A stretch of 64,000 bases of DNA from Segniliparus sp051660745 (GTDB lineage: Bacteria > Actinomycetota > Actinomycetes > Mycobacteriales > Mycobacteriaceae). The translations under genes were made by a program, and so were the position numbers. Each line of letters begins with the position of its first letter. Positions within the stretch are counted from its first letter, which is position 1. The notes beneath the pieces were generated by a model. It did no database searches and was not told where the DNA came from. It saw only the letters and a program-made list of their open reading frames with translations. The DNA lies in assembly GCF_051660745.1 (NCBI RefSeq), contig NZ_JBOFQF010000018.1:14635-78634 (forward strand), written 5' to 3'. Of this stretch, positions 8,814-18,226 are shown piece after piece.

Positions 8814-10197
8814 TGCGGTTCCTTCCCGATTCGAGGGTATTGGCCGCGCGTTTCCGCTCGCGGAGCTGTTGGGAGAGCCAGATCGACGCCGCGATGATTC
8901 CCGCGATCGCGCACTGCTGGACCGCCTTCCCGAGGGTCTCGGTGATGCCGAGCACGCCTCGCTCGAACAACGGCGGCAGCGAGACGAACAAGACCCCCAA
9001 CGTGATCACGGCGGGGTTGCCCCGAGACCGTAGGCATCGGGCGACCAGCGCGATCATCCCGAGCACGAACAACGACTCCAAGACGACCCCCGTCGTTCCC
9101 GCCAAAAGGTAGCCCTCGTTCAAATGGCCTTCCGCGAGGGAGACGGAGACCGTGCTCATGTCCACCGACTTCCCCCGGACGTGCTGCGCCCAGTCGGGGC
9201 CCGACTGGACCTTCACGACTCCGAGCTGTTGGGGCACGAGGTTGACGACGGCGCTGCTGGCGATCTCGGACGGCTGCTTCCACGACCTGCCGTCCATGTA
9301 GTAGACGTCGGTCGCGGCCTCGAACAGGTCGAACCGCCGGAAGATCGACAAATACGGCCGCACGGGCTCGGGGTAGGACACGTTGTAGGTCAGACCGGCT
9401 GAGTTCACCATGCTCGCCGAGCGGCTCGAGGACTTCATGGCCTGCATCCAGCCGAACAGGCTGACGACGGCGAATCCGCCCGCGCCGATGCCCAGGAGCT
9501 TCGTCCGGTTCAGCCCAGTCGCCAGATAACGCACGGCGAGGGCGAGCACAGCCCCCATGAACGGGCTCTTCGATTCCTCTGCGATGCCCCAGACCAGTTG
9601 GCTGGCCGCGAAAAACCCGATCACGGCGAATTCTGTCAAGATCGACTCTGCGCGGAAGTACAGGATGATCCCGAGCGCGCCGACAGAGCAGAGGTTGCTC
9701 AAGATGTCGAGATACGGGTTCGCGTTGTGGACCTCGCCCGCTTTGCCGATCGCTCCGCTGAGATAGGCGGCTGCCCGTGCGAGCATTCCGAGCGACCACA
9801 TGGCGAAGAGCGTCCGCATGGTGAGCGGGGATTGCCGTGGCAGGGGGTCGGGCGCCGGACCGGCGAGGCGGAGCGCCGCCACGAACATCGCGGCGAGCGC
9901 CACGTAGACCCAGAGGCTCTCTTCCACGTGGCCGAGCACATGCGCGACCCCGTAGTCGTAGCCGATGTTTTTGAGCCGGGGGTCTGCGATGTTGTCGCCG
10001 AAGCTCGGCTCCGGAGTCGTCTGGAGCAGCAGCGCGGAACGTCCGACGAACGCCATCCCCCAATAGACGACCTGGGTCAGGAGCAAGAGGCGGACCACGC
10101 CTTTGGCCATGACGGCCAGGAACGCGAGGACGGCGAGCGCCGCCGCGACGCGCCAGATGGCGGCATATCCTGGGGAGAGGTCATCGAAGCCGGTCAA
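8803..10197 (-). CDS. Multi-spanning polysaccharide polymerase (Wzy-like)
   Basis: 464 residues, with roughly ten hydrophobic spans from about residue 15 to 445 and one long external loop (about residues 255-350) containing polar and aromatic residues, the layout typical of O-antigen/exopolysaccharide polymerases. Wzy proteins share little sequence, so the call rests on topology and on lying between a flippase/transferase set and a Wzz-like gene. The start is a TTG at 10197, preceded by GGAGG seven bases upstream; no ATG in that frame near the start is as well placed. The start overlaps the end of the preceding glycosyltransferase by 17 bases, so translation is probably coupled. Confidence 0.75.
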   Translation of the reverse strand: MTGFDDLSPGYAAIWRVAAALAVLAFLAVMAKGVVRLLLLTQVVYWGMAFVGRSALLLQTTPEPSFGDNIADPRLKNIGYDYGVAHVLGHVEESLWVYVALAAMFVAALRLAGPAPDPLPRQSPLTMRTLFAMWSLGMLARAAAYLSGAIGKAGEVHNANPYLDILSNLCSVGALGIILYFRAESILTEFAVIGFFAASQLVWGIAEESKSPFMGAVLALAVRYLATGLNRTKLLGIGAGGFAVVSLFGWMQAMKSSSRSASMVNSAGLTYNVSYPEPVRPYLSIFRRFDLFEAATDVYYMDGRSWKQPSEIASSAVVNLVPQQLGVVKVQSGPDWAQHVRGKSVDMSTVSVSLAEGHLNEGYLLAGTTGVVLESLFVLGMIALVARCLRSRGNPAVITLGVLFVSLPPLFERGVLGITETLGKAVQQCAIAGIIAASIWLSQQLRERKRAANTLESGRNRNEP

Positions 10198-11185
10198 TGA
10201 TCGCCTCCGCCCGGTCCTGGTAGCTGTGCCCGCCCTCGACGATGGCGCGGCGCCCGCGCCCGGCCACCGCTTTGGCGAGCTCGGGGTCGGCGGCGATCCG
10301 TTCGACGATGTCCACCAGCTCTTCCTCGCCGTCGAACAGGAACGCTTCGGTTCCGTCGTCGAACAGGTCCGCGTGCTCGACGGTCCGTTGCCCGACGAAC
10401 AGGCCTCCCGCCGCGGGGACTTCGAAGGTCCGACAGGTGTGGGTGTCTCTGTTGTCCGAGTTCAGGAGCACCAAGTTGGCGAGGATCGAGCTGATCGCGC
10501 GCGACAGGTCCTCCCCGTATTGGGCTCCGGCGACCCGTGCTCCGCTGGTCCTCGACGCGAGGTCGCGCTGCCAGCCGGGACCGGCGAGGTAGAACCGCCC
10601 GCGGTATCGCGCGGCGAGCCTGCGCAACAGCCCCGCCCGGTCCGGGCGCAGCGCTCCGACGAATCCGGCGAGGTACTCGCCGCCTCCGCGCCGGGCCACG
10701 GGGCGGTGCCAGGCCGGGTCGTACGCGCTGAGCACGAAGACCACCTCGCGCGCGCCCCGCGCGCGCAGCTCCCCGACGTTGTGGGCTTTGGTGGTCACGA
10801 TCACGTCCCACCTCGGCTCGGCGGCAAGGTACTCCGGAGTGGTGTTGTCAGGGTTGGACACGTCGTCGGCGCTGTAATGGGCCTTGAGCGGGACGGGCAG
10901 CGAGAGCAGCCGCTCTTGGTCGAGGTGGATCGACTTGTACGCGAAAAGAAGGTCGGGGCGCAACGCGGCGGCCGCCGCCGCAAGCTGCTCGTGCGCCTCG
11001 CGGACGGAGCGAGGGTCGCGCCGTCCGGTGGCCTTGGCGTAGCACCAGGAAGGGGTCCCCCGCCTGGGCAGGGTCACCGGCGTGGTGTCCACGACGGCGA
11101 TGTCGTGGCCTGCCAGGCGGAAGCCGTCGGCGAGCGAGCGGGCGTTGCTCCCGTACCAGTCGTCGCCCGCGAAGAGGATCTTCAT
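10181..11185 (-). CDS. Glycosyltransferase, CgeB-like
   Basis: 334 residues, beginning MKILFAGDDWYG, a GT-B N-terminal strand. The second half has a glycosyl-transferase C-terminal fold (THTCRTFEVPAAGGLFV, then the GLF/EAFLFDGEEELVDIV layout) resembling CgeB/Glyco_trans_1_2 proteins, with the E-containing sugar-nucleotide-binding segment in RTFEVPA. It would add one sugar to a lipid-linked repeat unit on the cytosolic membrane face. The donor cannot be inferred. It overlaps the flippase gene upstream by ATGA (11182-11185). Confidence 0.83.
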   Translation of the reverse strand: MKILFAGDDWYGSNARSLADGFRLAGHDIAVVDTTPVTLPRRGTPSWCYAKATGRRDPRSVREAHEQLAAAAAALRPDLLFAYKSIHLDQERLLSLPVPLKAHYSADDVSNPDNTTPEYLAAEPRWDVIVTTKAHNVGELRARGAREVVFVLSAYDPAWHRPVARRGGGEYLAGFVGALRPDRAGLLRRLAARYRGRFYLAGPGWQRDLASRTSGARVAGAQYGEDLSRAISSILANLVLLNSDNRDTHTCRTFEVPAAGGLFVGQRTVEHADLFDDGTEAFLFDGEEELVDIVERIAADPELAKAVAGRGRRAIVEGGHSYQDRAEAIIDRLR

Positions 11186-12432
11186 CGCGTCGTCCCCATT
11201 CCGGCGGGCAGGGGGGACGGGCTCCGGCACACGCGTCGGGCCCGGAAGAGGTAGAACAAGGCCACAACTGTCTCGGCTCCGACAATGCCGACGACCACGG
11301 TCGTCGGCGAGTGGTCGCGCAGGGCGGCCAGCAGCGTGGCGAGGGCGACGCCCGCCCCGATCAGGGACCCGTAGAGGACGCCGATCGCGTCGGAGCGAGT
11401 GGGGAGCACAGCTGTCGAGAAGAACGAGGCGACGGCCATGCCCGGCAGGCTCCAAGCCTCCAGGCGCAAGAGCGGGACCGAGTCGGCAAAGGCGTGGCCG
11501 AAGAGGAACGGCGCCGTCCACGGCGCGGACAGGCTGACCGCCGCCGCCGCAGCCACGCCGATCAGCGCCACCGCTCTGGCTCCGCGCATCGAGGCCGCGA
11601 AGAAGTCGTCGCTGGTCTTGCGTCGGGCCATTCTGGGGATGAGGCTCCATCCGATGGCGTCCAAGAGCGCGCCGACCGCTTGCACCGGGCGGTCGCTCGC
11701 GGAGAACAAGCCCATCGAATGCGCGGAGAACGCCGACGCGAACACAGTGGCGGACCCTTGCTCGTAGGTGTTCTCGAGCAGCCTGGCTGTGAGCACCGGC
11801 CTGCCGGTGCTCACGAGTTCGGCGACGCTCCTCGGGCGTCCGGGCGGTCCGTAGCGCCGGATCGTGGCCGCCCACGACCCGATCACCGGGATCAGCGTGG
11901 ACGCGATGAGGCACAACATGGCCGTCGCGGGGGTCGGGAAGCGTGGGAGGAGGGCCAGCAGCGCTACGAGGTAGAGGACGCGGCCTGCGGACTGGAGCAG
12001 CATGGTCAGGCCGAATTTGTTCTTGCCGAGCAGCACCCAGTCGTCGCCGGACGAACTGATCGCCCCGCCGAAGAGTCCGAGCGCCGCCATCTGCAGGACG
12101 AGGGGCGCTCCGGTCGCCCAGGCGGCGGCGCACCCGCACCAGAGGATGGCGACGACAGAAAGCCTCAGACCGATGAAATCGCCCCGTAGCTGGGACAATC
12201 CAGGCTCGTCGACACGAGCGGCGAGGTACGGGACGATGCCGAGGTCGGTGATGAGCGACCCGAGGAAATAGGTGGACATGGCGACCGCGAGCAAGCCCAT
12301 GCCGCTCGGCCCCAGCAGGCGGGCGGACAGGGGCAGTGTCACCAAGGCGGTGAGATACTGCCCGTACTTCCCGAACGACACGTAGCCGATATCGCGGACC
12401 ACAGCCAGCGCCCCGCGAATGTTCTTGCTCAT
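11182..12432 (-). CDS. Wzx-like polysaccharide flippase
   Basis: 416 residues with about twelve hydrophobic spans and no large soluble domain. The N-terminal part (KYGQYLTALVTLPLSARLLG) matches the start of the polysaccharide-biosynthesis/MATE-like transporter family, in which Wzx moves undecaprenyl-PP-linked repeat units across the cytoplasmic membrane. A polar central helix pair (GDDWVLLGKNKFG) is typical. The overlap with genes on both sides (ATGA at 11182-11185 and 12429-12432) places it inside one translational unit with three glycosyltransferases and the polymerase. Confidence 0.87.
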   Translation of the reverse strand: MSKNIRGALAVVRDIGYVSFGKYGQYLTALVTLPLSARLLGPSGMGLLAVAMSTYFLGSLITDLGIVPYLAARVDEPGLSQLRGDFIGLRLSVVAILWCGCAAAWATGAPLVLQMAALGLFGGAISSSGDDWVLLGKNKFGLTMLLQSAGRVLYLVALLALLPRFPTPATAMLCLIASTLIPVIGSWAATIRRYGPPGRPRSVAELVSTGRPVLTARLLENTYEQGSATVFASAFSAHSMGLFSASDRPVQAVGALLDAIGWSLIPRMARRKTSDDFFAASMRGARAVALIGVAAAAAVSLSAPWTAPFLFGHAFADSVPLLRLEAWSLPGMAVASFFSTAVLPTRSDAIGVLYGSLIGAGVALATLLAALRDHSPTTVVVGIVGAETVVALFYLFRARRVCRSPSPLPAGMGTTR

Positions 12433-13601
12433 CGCGTCCCCTCCCGGCCGAAGGGCGCGATCCGGGGGGCCACTTGCCGCAGCAGGCCTGCGGCGGAGCC
12501 CGCGACGGTTTCGAGGCTGAAATCACGTGCTCTCGCCGCGCCCGATCCTGCGAGAGAGGCCCGCAACCCGGCGTCCGCCACGAGCCGGTCGATGGCCTCA
12601 GCCAAAGCACGGGGGTCGCGCGGGGGGACCAGGACGCCGTCCACGCCGTCGGTGATGATCTCCTCTGGCCCGCCCGCGCCAGCCGCGATGACCGCGCGCC
12701 CCGCGGCCATCGCCTCGACCACCACCTGGCCGAATGGCTCGGCCAGCCGAGAGTAGTGGATCGCCACGTCGGCCCGCGCGACCTCGCCCAACGGGTCGTC
12801 GGTGTGTCCGACGAAGACGACGCGGTCGGCGAGCTGGAGCAGCGCCGCGAGATCTCGCAGGGAGCGCGCGTAGTCGTCTTCGCCGAAATGCGATCCGCCG
12901 ACGAAGGCGAGGGGGGCCTGGGTCGTGGTCTGGGCCAATGCCCGCAGGACGAGGTCCTGCCCCTTCCACTTGGTGAGCCTGCCGACCATCACGAGCCTGG
13001 CTTCGGCGGCAGGGCGTTGCGCTCGGGGCTCGGGGATCCCGCACAGATCGACGCCCGGATAGCTGACGACGGCGGGCCGCCGCCCCGTCCACAGGGTGGC
13101 GAGGGTGCCTTTGCTGTTGGCCACGAAGCCGTCCGCTGCGAGAAAGCCGATCAGGCGGACGACAGGCGCGAGCCAGCCGAAGTATTCGCGTGTGATCCGG
13201 TCGTGGACATGCCACACGAGCGGAACGCGGGCGCGCCTGCTTGCCACCACGCCTATGAGCAGCGCTTTCGTGGATTCCGCGACGACGACTGCGCCGTTCG
13301 CGCCGAGGATCGCTGCTCCGACCGTCCAGCCGGACGCGAGCATGTGGAATCCGCCCCGGACCAGCCGCGCGAACGATCCGCCGATGGTGACGTCGCGGCT
13401 CGCGAATGCTGTCGCGAGGACTCTCGTCGGGACTCCCGCGTCGGCCAGCGCGCCGCTGAGCGGTCCAGCCTCGGTGAGGACGGCGGAGGTGGCGAGACCG
13501 AGGCGCCCCAGCGCGGCCGCGAGCCGGACGAAGGCCAGCTCGGCTCCGGACATGGCTCCGGTGTGCGAGAGGAACACGACGGAGCCAGGGCCCCGGCTCA
13601 T
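12429..13601 (-). CDS. GT4-family glycosyltransferase
   Basis: 390 residues with a GT-B fold. The N-terminal domain starts VVFLSHTGAMSGAELAF, and the C-terminal domain contains VMVGRLTKWKGQDLVL and the E-x7-E nucleotide-sugar motif in EPFGQVVVEAMAAG, as in retaining GT4 enzymes. The start is ATG at 13601, overlapping the upstream gene by four bases; the longer open frame upstream is a shadow of the neighbour. The role is transfer of one hexose to the growing lipid-linked repeat unit in the cytosol. Confidence 0.88.
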   Translation of the reverse strand: MSRGPGSVVFLSHTGAMSGAELAFVRLAAALGRLGLATSAVLTEAGPLSGALADAGVPTRVLATAFASRDVTIGGSFARLVRGGFHMLASGWTVGAAILGANGAVVVAESTKALLIGVVASRRARVPLVWHVHDRITREYFGWLAPVVRLIGFLAADGFVANSKGTLATLWTGRRPAVVSYPGVDLCGIPEPRAQRPAAEARLVMVGRLTKWKGQDLVLRALAQTTTQAPLAFVGGSHFGEDDYARSLRDLAALLQLADRVVFVGHTDDPLGEVARADVAIHYSRLAEPFGQVVVEAMAAGRAVIAAGAGGPEEIITDGVDGVLVPPRDPRALAEAIDRLVADAGLRASLAGSGAARARDFSLETVAGSAAGLLRQVAPRIAPFGREGTR

Positions 13602-14680
13602 AGCAGCGCCTCGCGGTAGAGGGCGACATGGCGCTCGGCGGCGAGCGCCCAGGAGAAGGACTCCGCGTGGGCGCGGCACTGCTCGACAGCGGGCCGGTCG
13701 CCTTGCAGGGCTCCGACGAGCCGCTCGGCCAGCGCGACGGAGTCCTCTCCGGGCACGATGAGATCGGGGGCGAGCCCGCGCACCGAGTCGGGGAGGCCTC
13801 CGACATCGGTGACGATCGGGGCCCGCCCGCTCGCCAAGGACTCCAAGGCGATGAGCCCGAAGCCTTCGAGCGAACGGGTGGGGACCACGGTGACCGTCGC
13901 GTCGCGATAGGCGGCGGCGAGCTCGGCCTCCGTCTTCGGGCCGAGAAGGGAGACCGAGCGCTCCAGGCGCAATGCGGCGATATGGGCGGCCAACTTGTCC
14001 GCGATCGGTCCTGCGCCCACAATGTCGAGGCGGGCGTGCGGCACTGCGGCCAGGACGAGGGGCCATGCGTCGAGCAGCACATCGAGCCCCATGCGGCGCT
14101 CTAAGCGGCGCACGCAGAGAACTTTCGGCGCGTTGTCGGGGATCGGGGTCGGAGCGAATCTGTTCAGGTCGACCCCAGGGGGGATCGTCGTGATCCGGGC
14201 AGGGTCCACGCCGTACTGGGCCGCGAGCAGGCGGCCGAAGAACTGCGACAGCACGACGAGCCGCGTGCTGCGCCGGTAAACCGTGGTCTCGATCAGTCGT
14301 TTGACCGATGAGGCCGTGGCGCCTTGCCCGGAAGCGAGGCTCTCGAGCGCCCATGGGCCGTGGAAATGCGTGACGAGCGCGGCTCCCTTGGGGGCGGGCG
14401 GGCCGTAGAGGGCGAAGTGCCGGTCGAGGACATCGACGCGTCGCGGCAGCGCGCGGCGCGCGGCGGTGATCCGCCGGGACAGGCTCCCGCCATCAGCTCC
14501 CCATGTGGTTCCGCCAAGGTCTGGCTCTCCGAACGCCGAGGCGGAGACCCGTACGTCCGGGCGTTCGCGCAAGGCGGCGAACAAAGCGGAGAAGTAGCGC
14601 GACAGCCCGCTGGGCAACGTCTGGAACCATTCGGAGCCTGTCATATGGATGTCGAGCGTGTCCGAGGGCTGTGTCGTCAT
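13598..14680 (-). CDS. GT4-family glycosyltransferase, first gene of the cluster operon
   Basis: 360 residues from the ATG at 14680 (MTTQPSDTLDIHM). The GT4 signatures are VLCVRRLERRMGLDVLLDAW and the E-x7-E motif in EGFGLIALESLASG. The frame is open to 14761, but the extra residues are Arg-rich and unlike the family, so the shorter start is preferred; its ribosome binding site is weak. It heads a run of six overlapping genes down to 7560, so the promoter of the polysaccharide operon should lie in the AT-rich spacer upstream. Confidence 0.85.
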   Translation of the reverse strand: MTTQPSDTLDIHMTGSEWFQTLPSGLSRYFSALFAALRERPDVRVSASAFGEPDLGGTTWGADGGSLSRRITAARRALPRRVDVLDRHFALYGPPAPKGAALVTHFHGPWALESLASGQGATASSVKRLIETTVYRRSTRLVVLSQFFGRLLAAQYGVDPARITTIPPGVDLNRFAPTPIPDNAPKVLCVRRLERRMGLDVLLDAWPLVLAAVPHARLDIVGAGPIADKLAAHIAALRLERSVSLLGPKTEAELAAAYRDATVTVVPTRSLEGFGLIALESLASGRAPIVTDVGGLPDSVRGLAPDLIVPGEDSVALAERLVGALQGDRPAVEQCRAHAESFSWALAAERHVALYREALL

Positions 14681-15376
14681 AGCCAAGCTTTCGCCGTCAC
14701 GCGGGAACCGGCTTTTCACATGTCGAGCGCTCCGGCAGGCGGAGCGCCCATGGCGGTGCATCCCCCGCGTTGTGGGCGGGCGGCGATGGAAAAGGGAGTC
14801 GGGGAGTGACGATTAGAACGATTTCCATGAGAACTCTTCTTTCGGCTTCGCGCGGACTCCGCGCTATATTCCGGGGAAGCGGCAATGCGATGCAGGTCGT
14901 TGCTCGCTGTCGAGCCTAACAGAATAATGTGGCGCCACACAGAATGGTTATCGTAAGATCTCGTGTGATTCGAGCAACAGGGGCCGGATGCATTAATTTA
15001 ATGAGAGTGTTTTTATTTTAATGAAGCAGTAGTTCCGGGCGAAATGTCTTCATGGAAGGCCTCGCGCGTTCGGCGCACAAAAACCCATGGGTGTTCGCCC
15101 GTCGACCCCGAAAGTGTCCCGAACAGGGCCGATTCGCACTTCATCGGCCCCATTTCCCGTGCGGCCGCGAGCGCCGTTCTGGCTGTCGAAGAAGCGCCCT
15201 GGGTCGAATTTCAGGAAAGTTAATTTAAAAAACGGCCTTTAATTAAAAACGAACTTTAGCCCCGATTTCTTCGATGGCGCTCACGGTCGAGGCTCTTCGA
15301 AATATCTGATAAGGTTTTGTGACACTGTGTTTTCTATGAAATATTCTTTCCCGCGACCTATGGAAAAACCTGTGAG
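14681..15376. other. AT-rich divergent promoter region of the polysaccharide locus
   Basis: About 700 bases with no supportable gene, between divergent glycosyltransferase genes. Two stretches (about 14985-15030 and 15218-15260) are far richer in A/T than the surroundings, with runs such as TTAATTTAATG and TTTAATTAAAAAC, and the last 80 bases before 15377 are also AT-rich. A perfect 12-base palindrome, TGTGGCGCCACA, lies at 14928-14939. The content fits promoters and regulator or nucleoid-protein (Lsr2-type) binding for both directions; this is inference. Confidence 0.55.
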
Positions 15377-16443
15377 ATGACGGTATCACGCATTGCTATA
15401 GTCCATGAGCGGTGGACAGAGATCGGCGGCTCTGAGAATGTTGTCGAGCAGCTGGCGCTCGAATGGCCGCAGGCTCGAGTCTTCGTGCCGTTCGCCGACC
15501 CGGCTTCTGTGCGGGGCACGATGGCCGGGCGCGTCGTCGTCAGCCCCGCGGACCGGCTGCACCAGGCTCTTGGCCGCAGATCGCACGTCCCCGTCCTCCC
15601 GATTGTGCCGTGGGCGATGCGGCGTTGGGACTTCGGCGAGGCCGAAGCGGTCCTCGTGAGCCACCACGCTCTGGCAGTGGCTTCTGTGCAGGCCACGGAG
15701 CTCCCAACGGTCGCTTACGTCCATTCGCCCGCGCGTTGGGCGTGGGATCCCGCGATGCGCGACAGACCGTCCGGGCCGAGTCTGCCGCCGCGAAGCGGAT
15801 CACCCGGATCGTGGCCAACTCCACCGAAGTGGCCAGACGAGTCGAGCGTTGGTGGGGCCGCGAGTCGACCGTGGTGCACCCGCCCGTCGATGTGGACCGC
15901 TTCGTGCCGGGCGATCCCCGTTCGCGCGAGGATTTCTTCCTGGTCGCGGGCAGGCTTGTCCCGTACAAGAGGGCCGACGTGGCCGTGCGCGCCGCCCGAG
16001 AGGCGGGCGTGCGTCTCGTGGTCGCAGGCGACGGCAGGCTCGCCGATCTGTGCCGTTCCTTGGCCGGGCCGGAGACCACGTTCCTCGGCAGAGTCTCGGA
16101 CGAGGAGCTGGTCTCGTTGTACCAGCGGGCGAGGGCTCTGGTGATGCCGGGGATCGAAGACTTCGGGATCGTGCCGGTGGAGGGGATGGCGTGCGGGACG
16201 CCGGTGATCGCGCTGGGCGAGGGCGGGGCGCTGGACACGGTCGTTCCGGGCGTGTCCGGGCAGCTGGTCGAGCCGGTTCCGCCGGGCTCCGCCTCCTCGG
16301 AGGAGACGGTGTCGCGGTTCGCCGAGGCGATGCGCGGCTTCCGGCCGGAGGATTTCGACCCTGCCGAGGTCCGGCGGCACGCGGAGGGCTTCTCGAAGGC
16401 CCGGTTCCGGCAGCGCATGCGCGCGGTGGTGGAGACGTTGTGA
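15377..16443 (+). pseudogene. Glycosyltransferase of the WbaZ-like GT4 group, frameshifted
   Basis: The N-terminal part reads well from ATG 15377 (IAIVHERWTEIGGSENVV, then TVAYVHSPARWAWDPAMRD) until about 15760. The family-typical continuation (RITRIVANSTEVARRV, VVHPPVDVDRF, GRLVPYKRADVAV, EDFGIVPVEGMACGTPV) is in another frame to 16443. Joined, the protein would be about 355 residues and would lack some 20 residues usually found between the HSPAR and IANS motifs, so the lesion looks like a small out-of-frame deletion rather than a single-base slip. It is either a genuine pseudogene or an assembly error. The parent family transfers mannose or related sugars to lipid-linked oligosaccharides. 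Confidence 0.8.
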
Positions 16444-16490
16444 CGGGCGGAGCCGGCGGCGGCGTGCGAGGTGGCGAGCGCCGCCGCGCT

Positions 16491-17915
16491 CTAGCGTCCA
16501 GTGCCGAAGAGCACCGCCCCTAACGTCAGCACGATGATCTTCACATCGAGCCACAAGCTCCAGTTCTCGATGTAGAAGTTGTCGTACATGGCCCGGTCCG
16601 CGATGCTCGTGTCGCCCCGGAGCCCGTGGATGGCCGCCCATCCGGTGAGGCCGACAGGGACGCGATGCCGCGCTTTGTAGGAGGGGATGGTCTCGCCGAA
16701 CTGGGCGACGAAGTGCGGCCGCTCCGGCCTCGGGCCGACCAACGTCATCTCGCCCCGCACGACGTTCCACAGCTGGGGGAGCTCGTCGATCGAGAATTTG
16801 CGGATGAAGGACCCGAACCGGTTCACCCGCTGCGTGTGGTCGGGGGACCAGTCCGTGTTGCTCGCTTGCTCGGGCACAGGGCGCATCGACCGGAATTTGT
16901 ACAGCAGGAACGGTTTTCCGTTGCGGCCAATGCGCTCCTGCTTGAAGAACACGGGGTGCCGGGGGGCCTGTGCTTTGACCACCAGGGCGACAGAGGCCAG
17001 CAGCGGCGAGAGGATGAGGATGCCGAGCAGCGCCGCGACCACCGAGAAGACTCGTTTCGTCTGCCAGTGGATGCTGCGGAAGGCGAGCCTGCGCACGCGC
17101 ACCAGCGGAATGGTGTGCAAACGGTCCATGTCCCGGTCGAGGTGGACGAACTCGTACAGCCGGGGGACGATGTAGATCTCGACGTCCAGCTCGTCGCATT
17201 CGCGGAGCTGGTCGACCAGCGCCCGGTCGTTCTGTTTGGTGAACGCCACGACGACCACTTGGATCCTGGCTTTCGTCACGATGTTGGGGAGGTCGTCTGC
17301 GTGCGCGATCACCGAAACACTCTCGGGCCAGGACTTGCGCATCGGAGCGTCGTCCATGACGAGCACCGGTTCGAGCCCGTACTCGGGGTGCTCCGCCGCG
17401 CTTTGGACCAAGATTTGCGCCACCTTGCCGCCGCCGATGACCAAAGTCCGCGCGCGATTGCGGACATCGCGACGCCTGAGCGCGCGCAACACCGCGAACA
17501 CCGCCACCCTGACGAGGAAGAACACGATGAAAGTGAGCAGCGCGCTGATGATCCACCACGACACCGGATGCGGATCGTGCCACGCGAGGATGAGCATGAA
17601 CGGCGTGACCATCCAGCCGCAGGCGACCAGTTCGGGCAGTGTGTCGAGCGCCGCGAGCGCCATTCGTCTTCGGTAGACCCCGAGCGCTTCGGCGATCGCC
17701 ACCACGGCCAACGGGCCGACGAAAACCGCGACCCAAGCCGGGCCCGCGTGCCAGATCGACTTGCGATCGAGGTTCCAGGTGTGGGAGATGCTCGCGACTG
17801 TGACGAGGGCGACGAAGTCGAGGAGCCCTATCGTCGCCATGTACGGGCTGTTGCGCTGTCGCCAGATTTTCTGTTTCCGGGCGACGGCGGGGCGCGCCAA
17901 GACAGTGGTCAGCAT
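16491..17915 (-). CDS. Undecaprenyl-phosphate sugar-phosphate transferase (initiating enzyme)
   Basis: 474 residues. Four N-terminal membrane segments (about 28-150) are followed by a CoA-binding-like Rossmann region (TLVIGGGKVAQIL near 165), a fifth hydrophobic span near 285-310 and the C-terminal bacterial sugar transferase domain: KRVFSVVAALLG, VFFKQERIGRNGKPF, YKFRSM, SIDELPQLWNVV and MTLVGPRP. This is the WbaP/WcaJ/EpsE architecture, which moves a hexose-1-phosphate from a nucleotide sugar to undecaprenyl phosphate and so starts repeat-unit assembly. GAGGGG precedes the ATG by seven bases. It lies only 15 bases after a small secreted-protein gene and in the same operon as an MspA porin. 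Confidence 0.92.
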   Translation of the reverse strand: MLTTVLARPAVARKQKIWRQRNSPYMATIGLLDFVALVTVASISHTWNLDRKSIWHAGPAWVAVFVGPLAVVAIAEALGVYRRRMALAALDTLPELVACGWMVTPFMLILAWHDPHPVSWWIISALLTFIVFFLVRVAVFAVLRALRRRDVRNRARTLVIGGGKVAQILVQSAAEHPEYGLEPVLVMDDAPMRKSWPESVSVIAHADDLPNIVTKARIQVVVVAFTKQNDRALVDQLRECDELDVEIYIVPRLYEFVHLDRDMDRLHTIPLVRVRRLAFRSIHWQTKRVFSVVAALLGILILSPLLASVALVVKAQAPRHPVFFKQERIGRNGKPFLLYKFRSMRPVPEQASNTDWSPDHTQRVNRFGSFIRKFSIDELPQLWNVVRGEMTLVGPRPERPHFVAQFGETIPSYKARHRVPVGLTGWAAIHGLRGDTSIADRAMYDNFYIENWSLWLDVKIIVLTLGAVLFGTGR

Positions 17916-17930
17916 GGGAGGCCCCTCGGG

Positions 17931-18212
17931 CTACCGCGCGATGATCGGGTGCTCGTGCGGCGGCAGCCGGTCGGCCGTCTGAACGCTCATGTGCGGCGTC
18001 CCGCTGTTCGTCGGGAAGGTTCTGTTCGACGGTTTGCCGAACTCGTCCTGGTTACGCACGTCGTTGCGCCTGCTGATGACAGGACTGCCGGGATCGCCAG
18101 GCATCGGAACGATCGGAGGGTCGGCCGATGCGGCGCCCGCCGAGCAGCACACGGGCACGAGCCCGAGTATCGCGACGGCGAGCGTGCGAGGTGCGGTTCG
18201 CGATCGGATCAT
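17931..18212 (-). CDS. Small Pro-rich secreted protein in an MspA operon
   Basis: 93 residues. A signal peptide (RSRTAPRT, then LAVAILGLVPVCC) ends at a probable AxA site, GAASA, leaving a mature part that starts DPPIVPMPGDPGSPV. The mature 60 residues are polar and Pro-rich, without Cys and without a family I recognise. The start at 18212 is preceded by AGGAGC. The gene lies 14 bases after the MspA-like gene and 15 before the initiating sugar transferase, so the three are almost certainly cotranscribed. Two secreted proteins with the same ADP-x-P mature start follow the second MspA gene near 54 kb. Confidence 0.78.
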   Translation of the reverse strand: MIRSRTAPRTLAVAILGLVPVCCSAGAASADPPIVPMPGDPGSPVISRRNDVRNQDEFGKPSNRTFPTNSGTPHMSVQTADRLPPHEHPIIAR

Positions 18213-18226
18213 GAGATTGCTCCTGT

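Noticed and set aside
10181..12610. Single 809-codon open frame on the minus strand
   Set aside because: The first part is a shadow of the flippase; the real gene starts at 11185 with the ATGA overlap.
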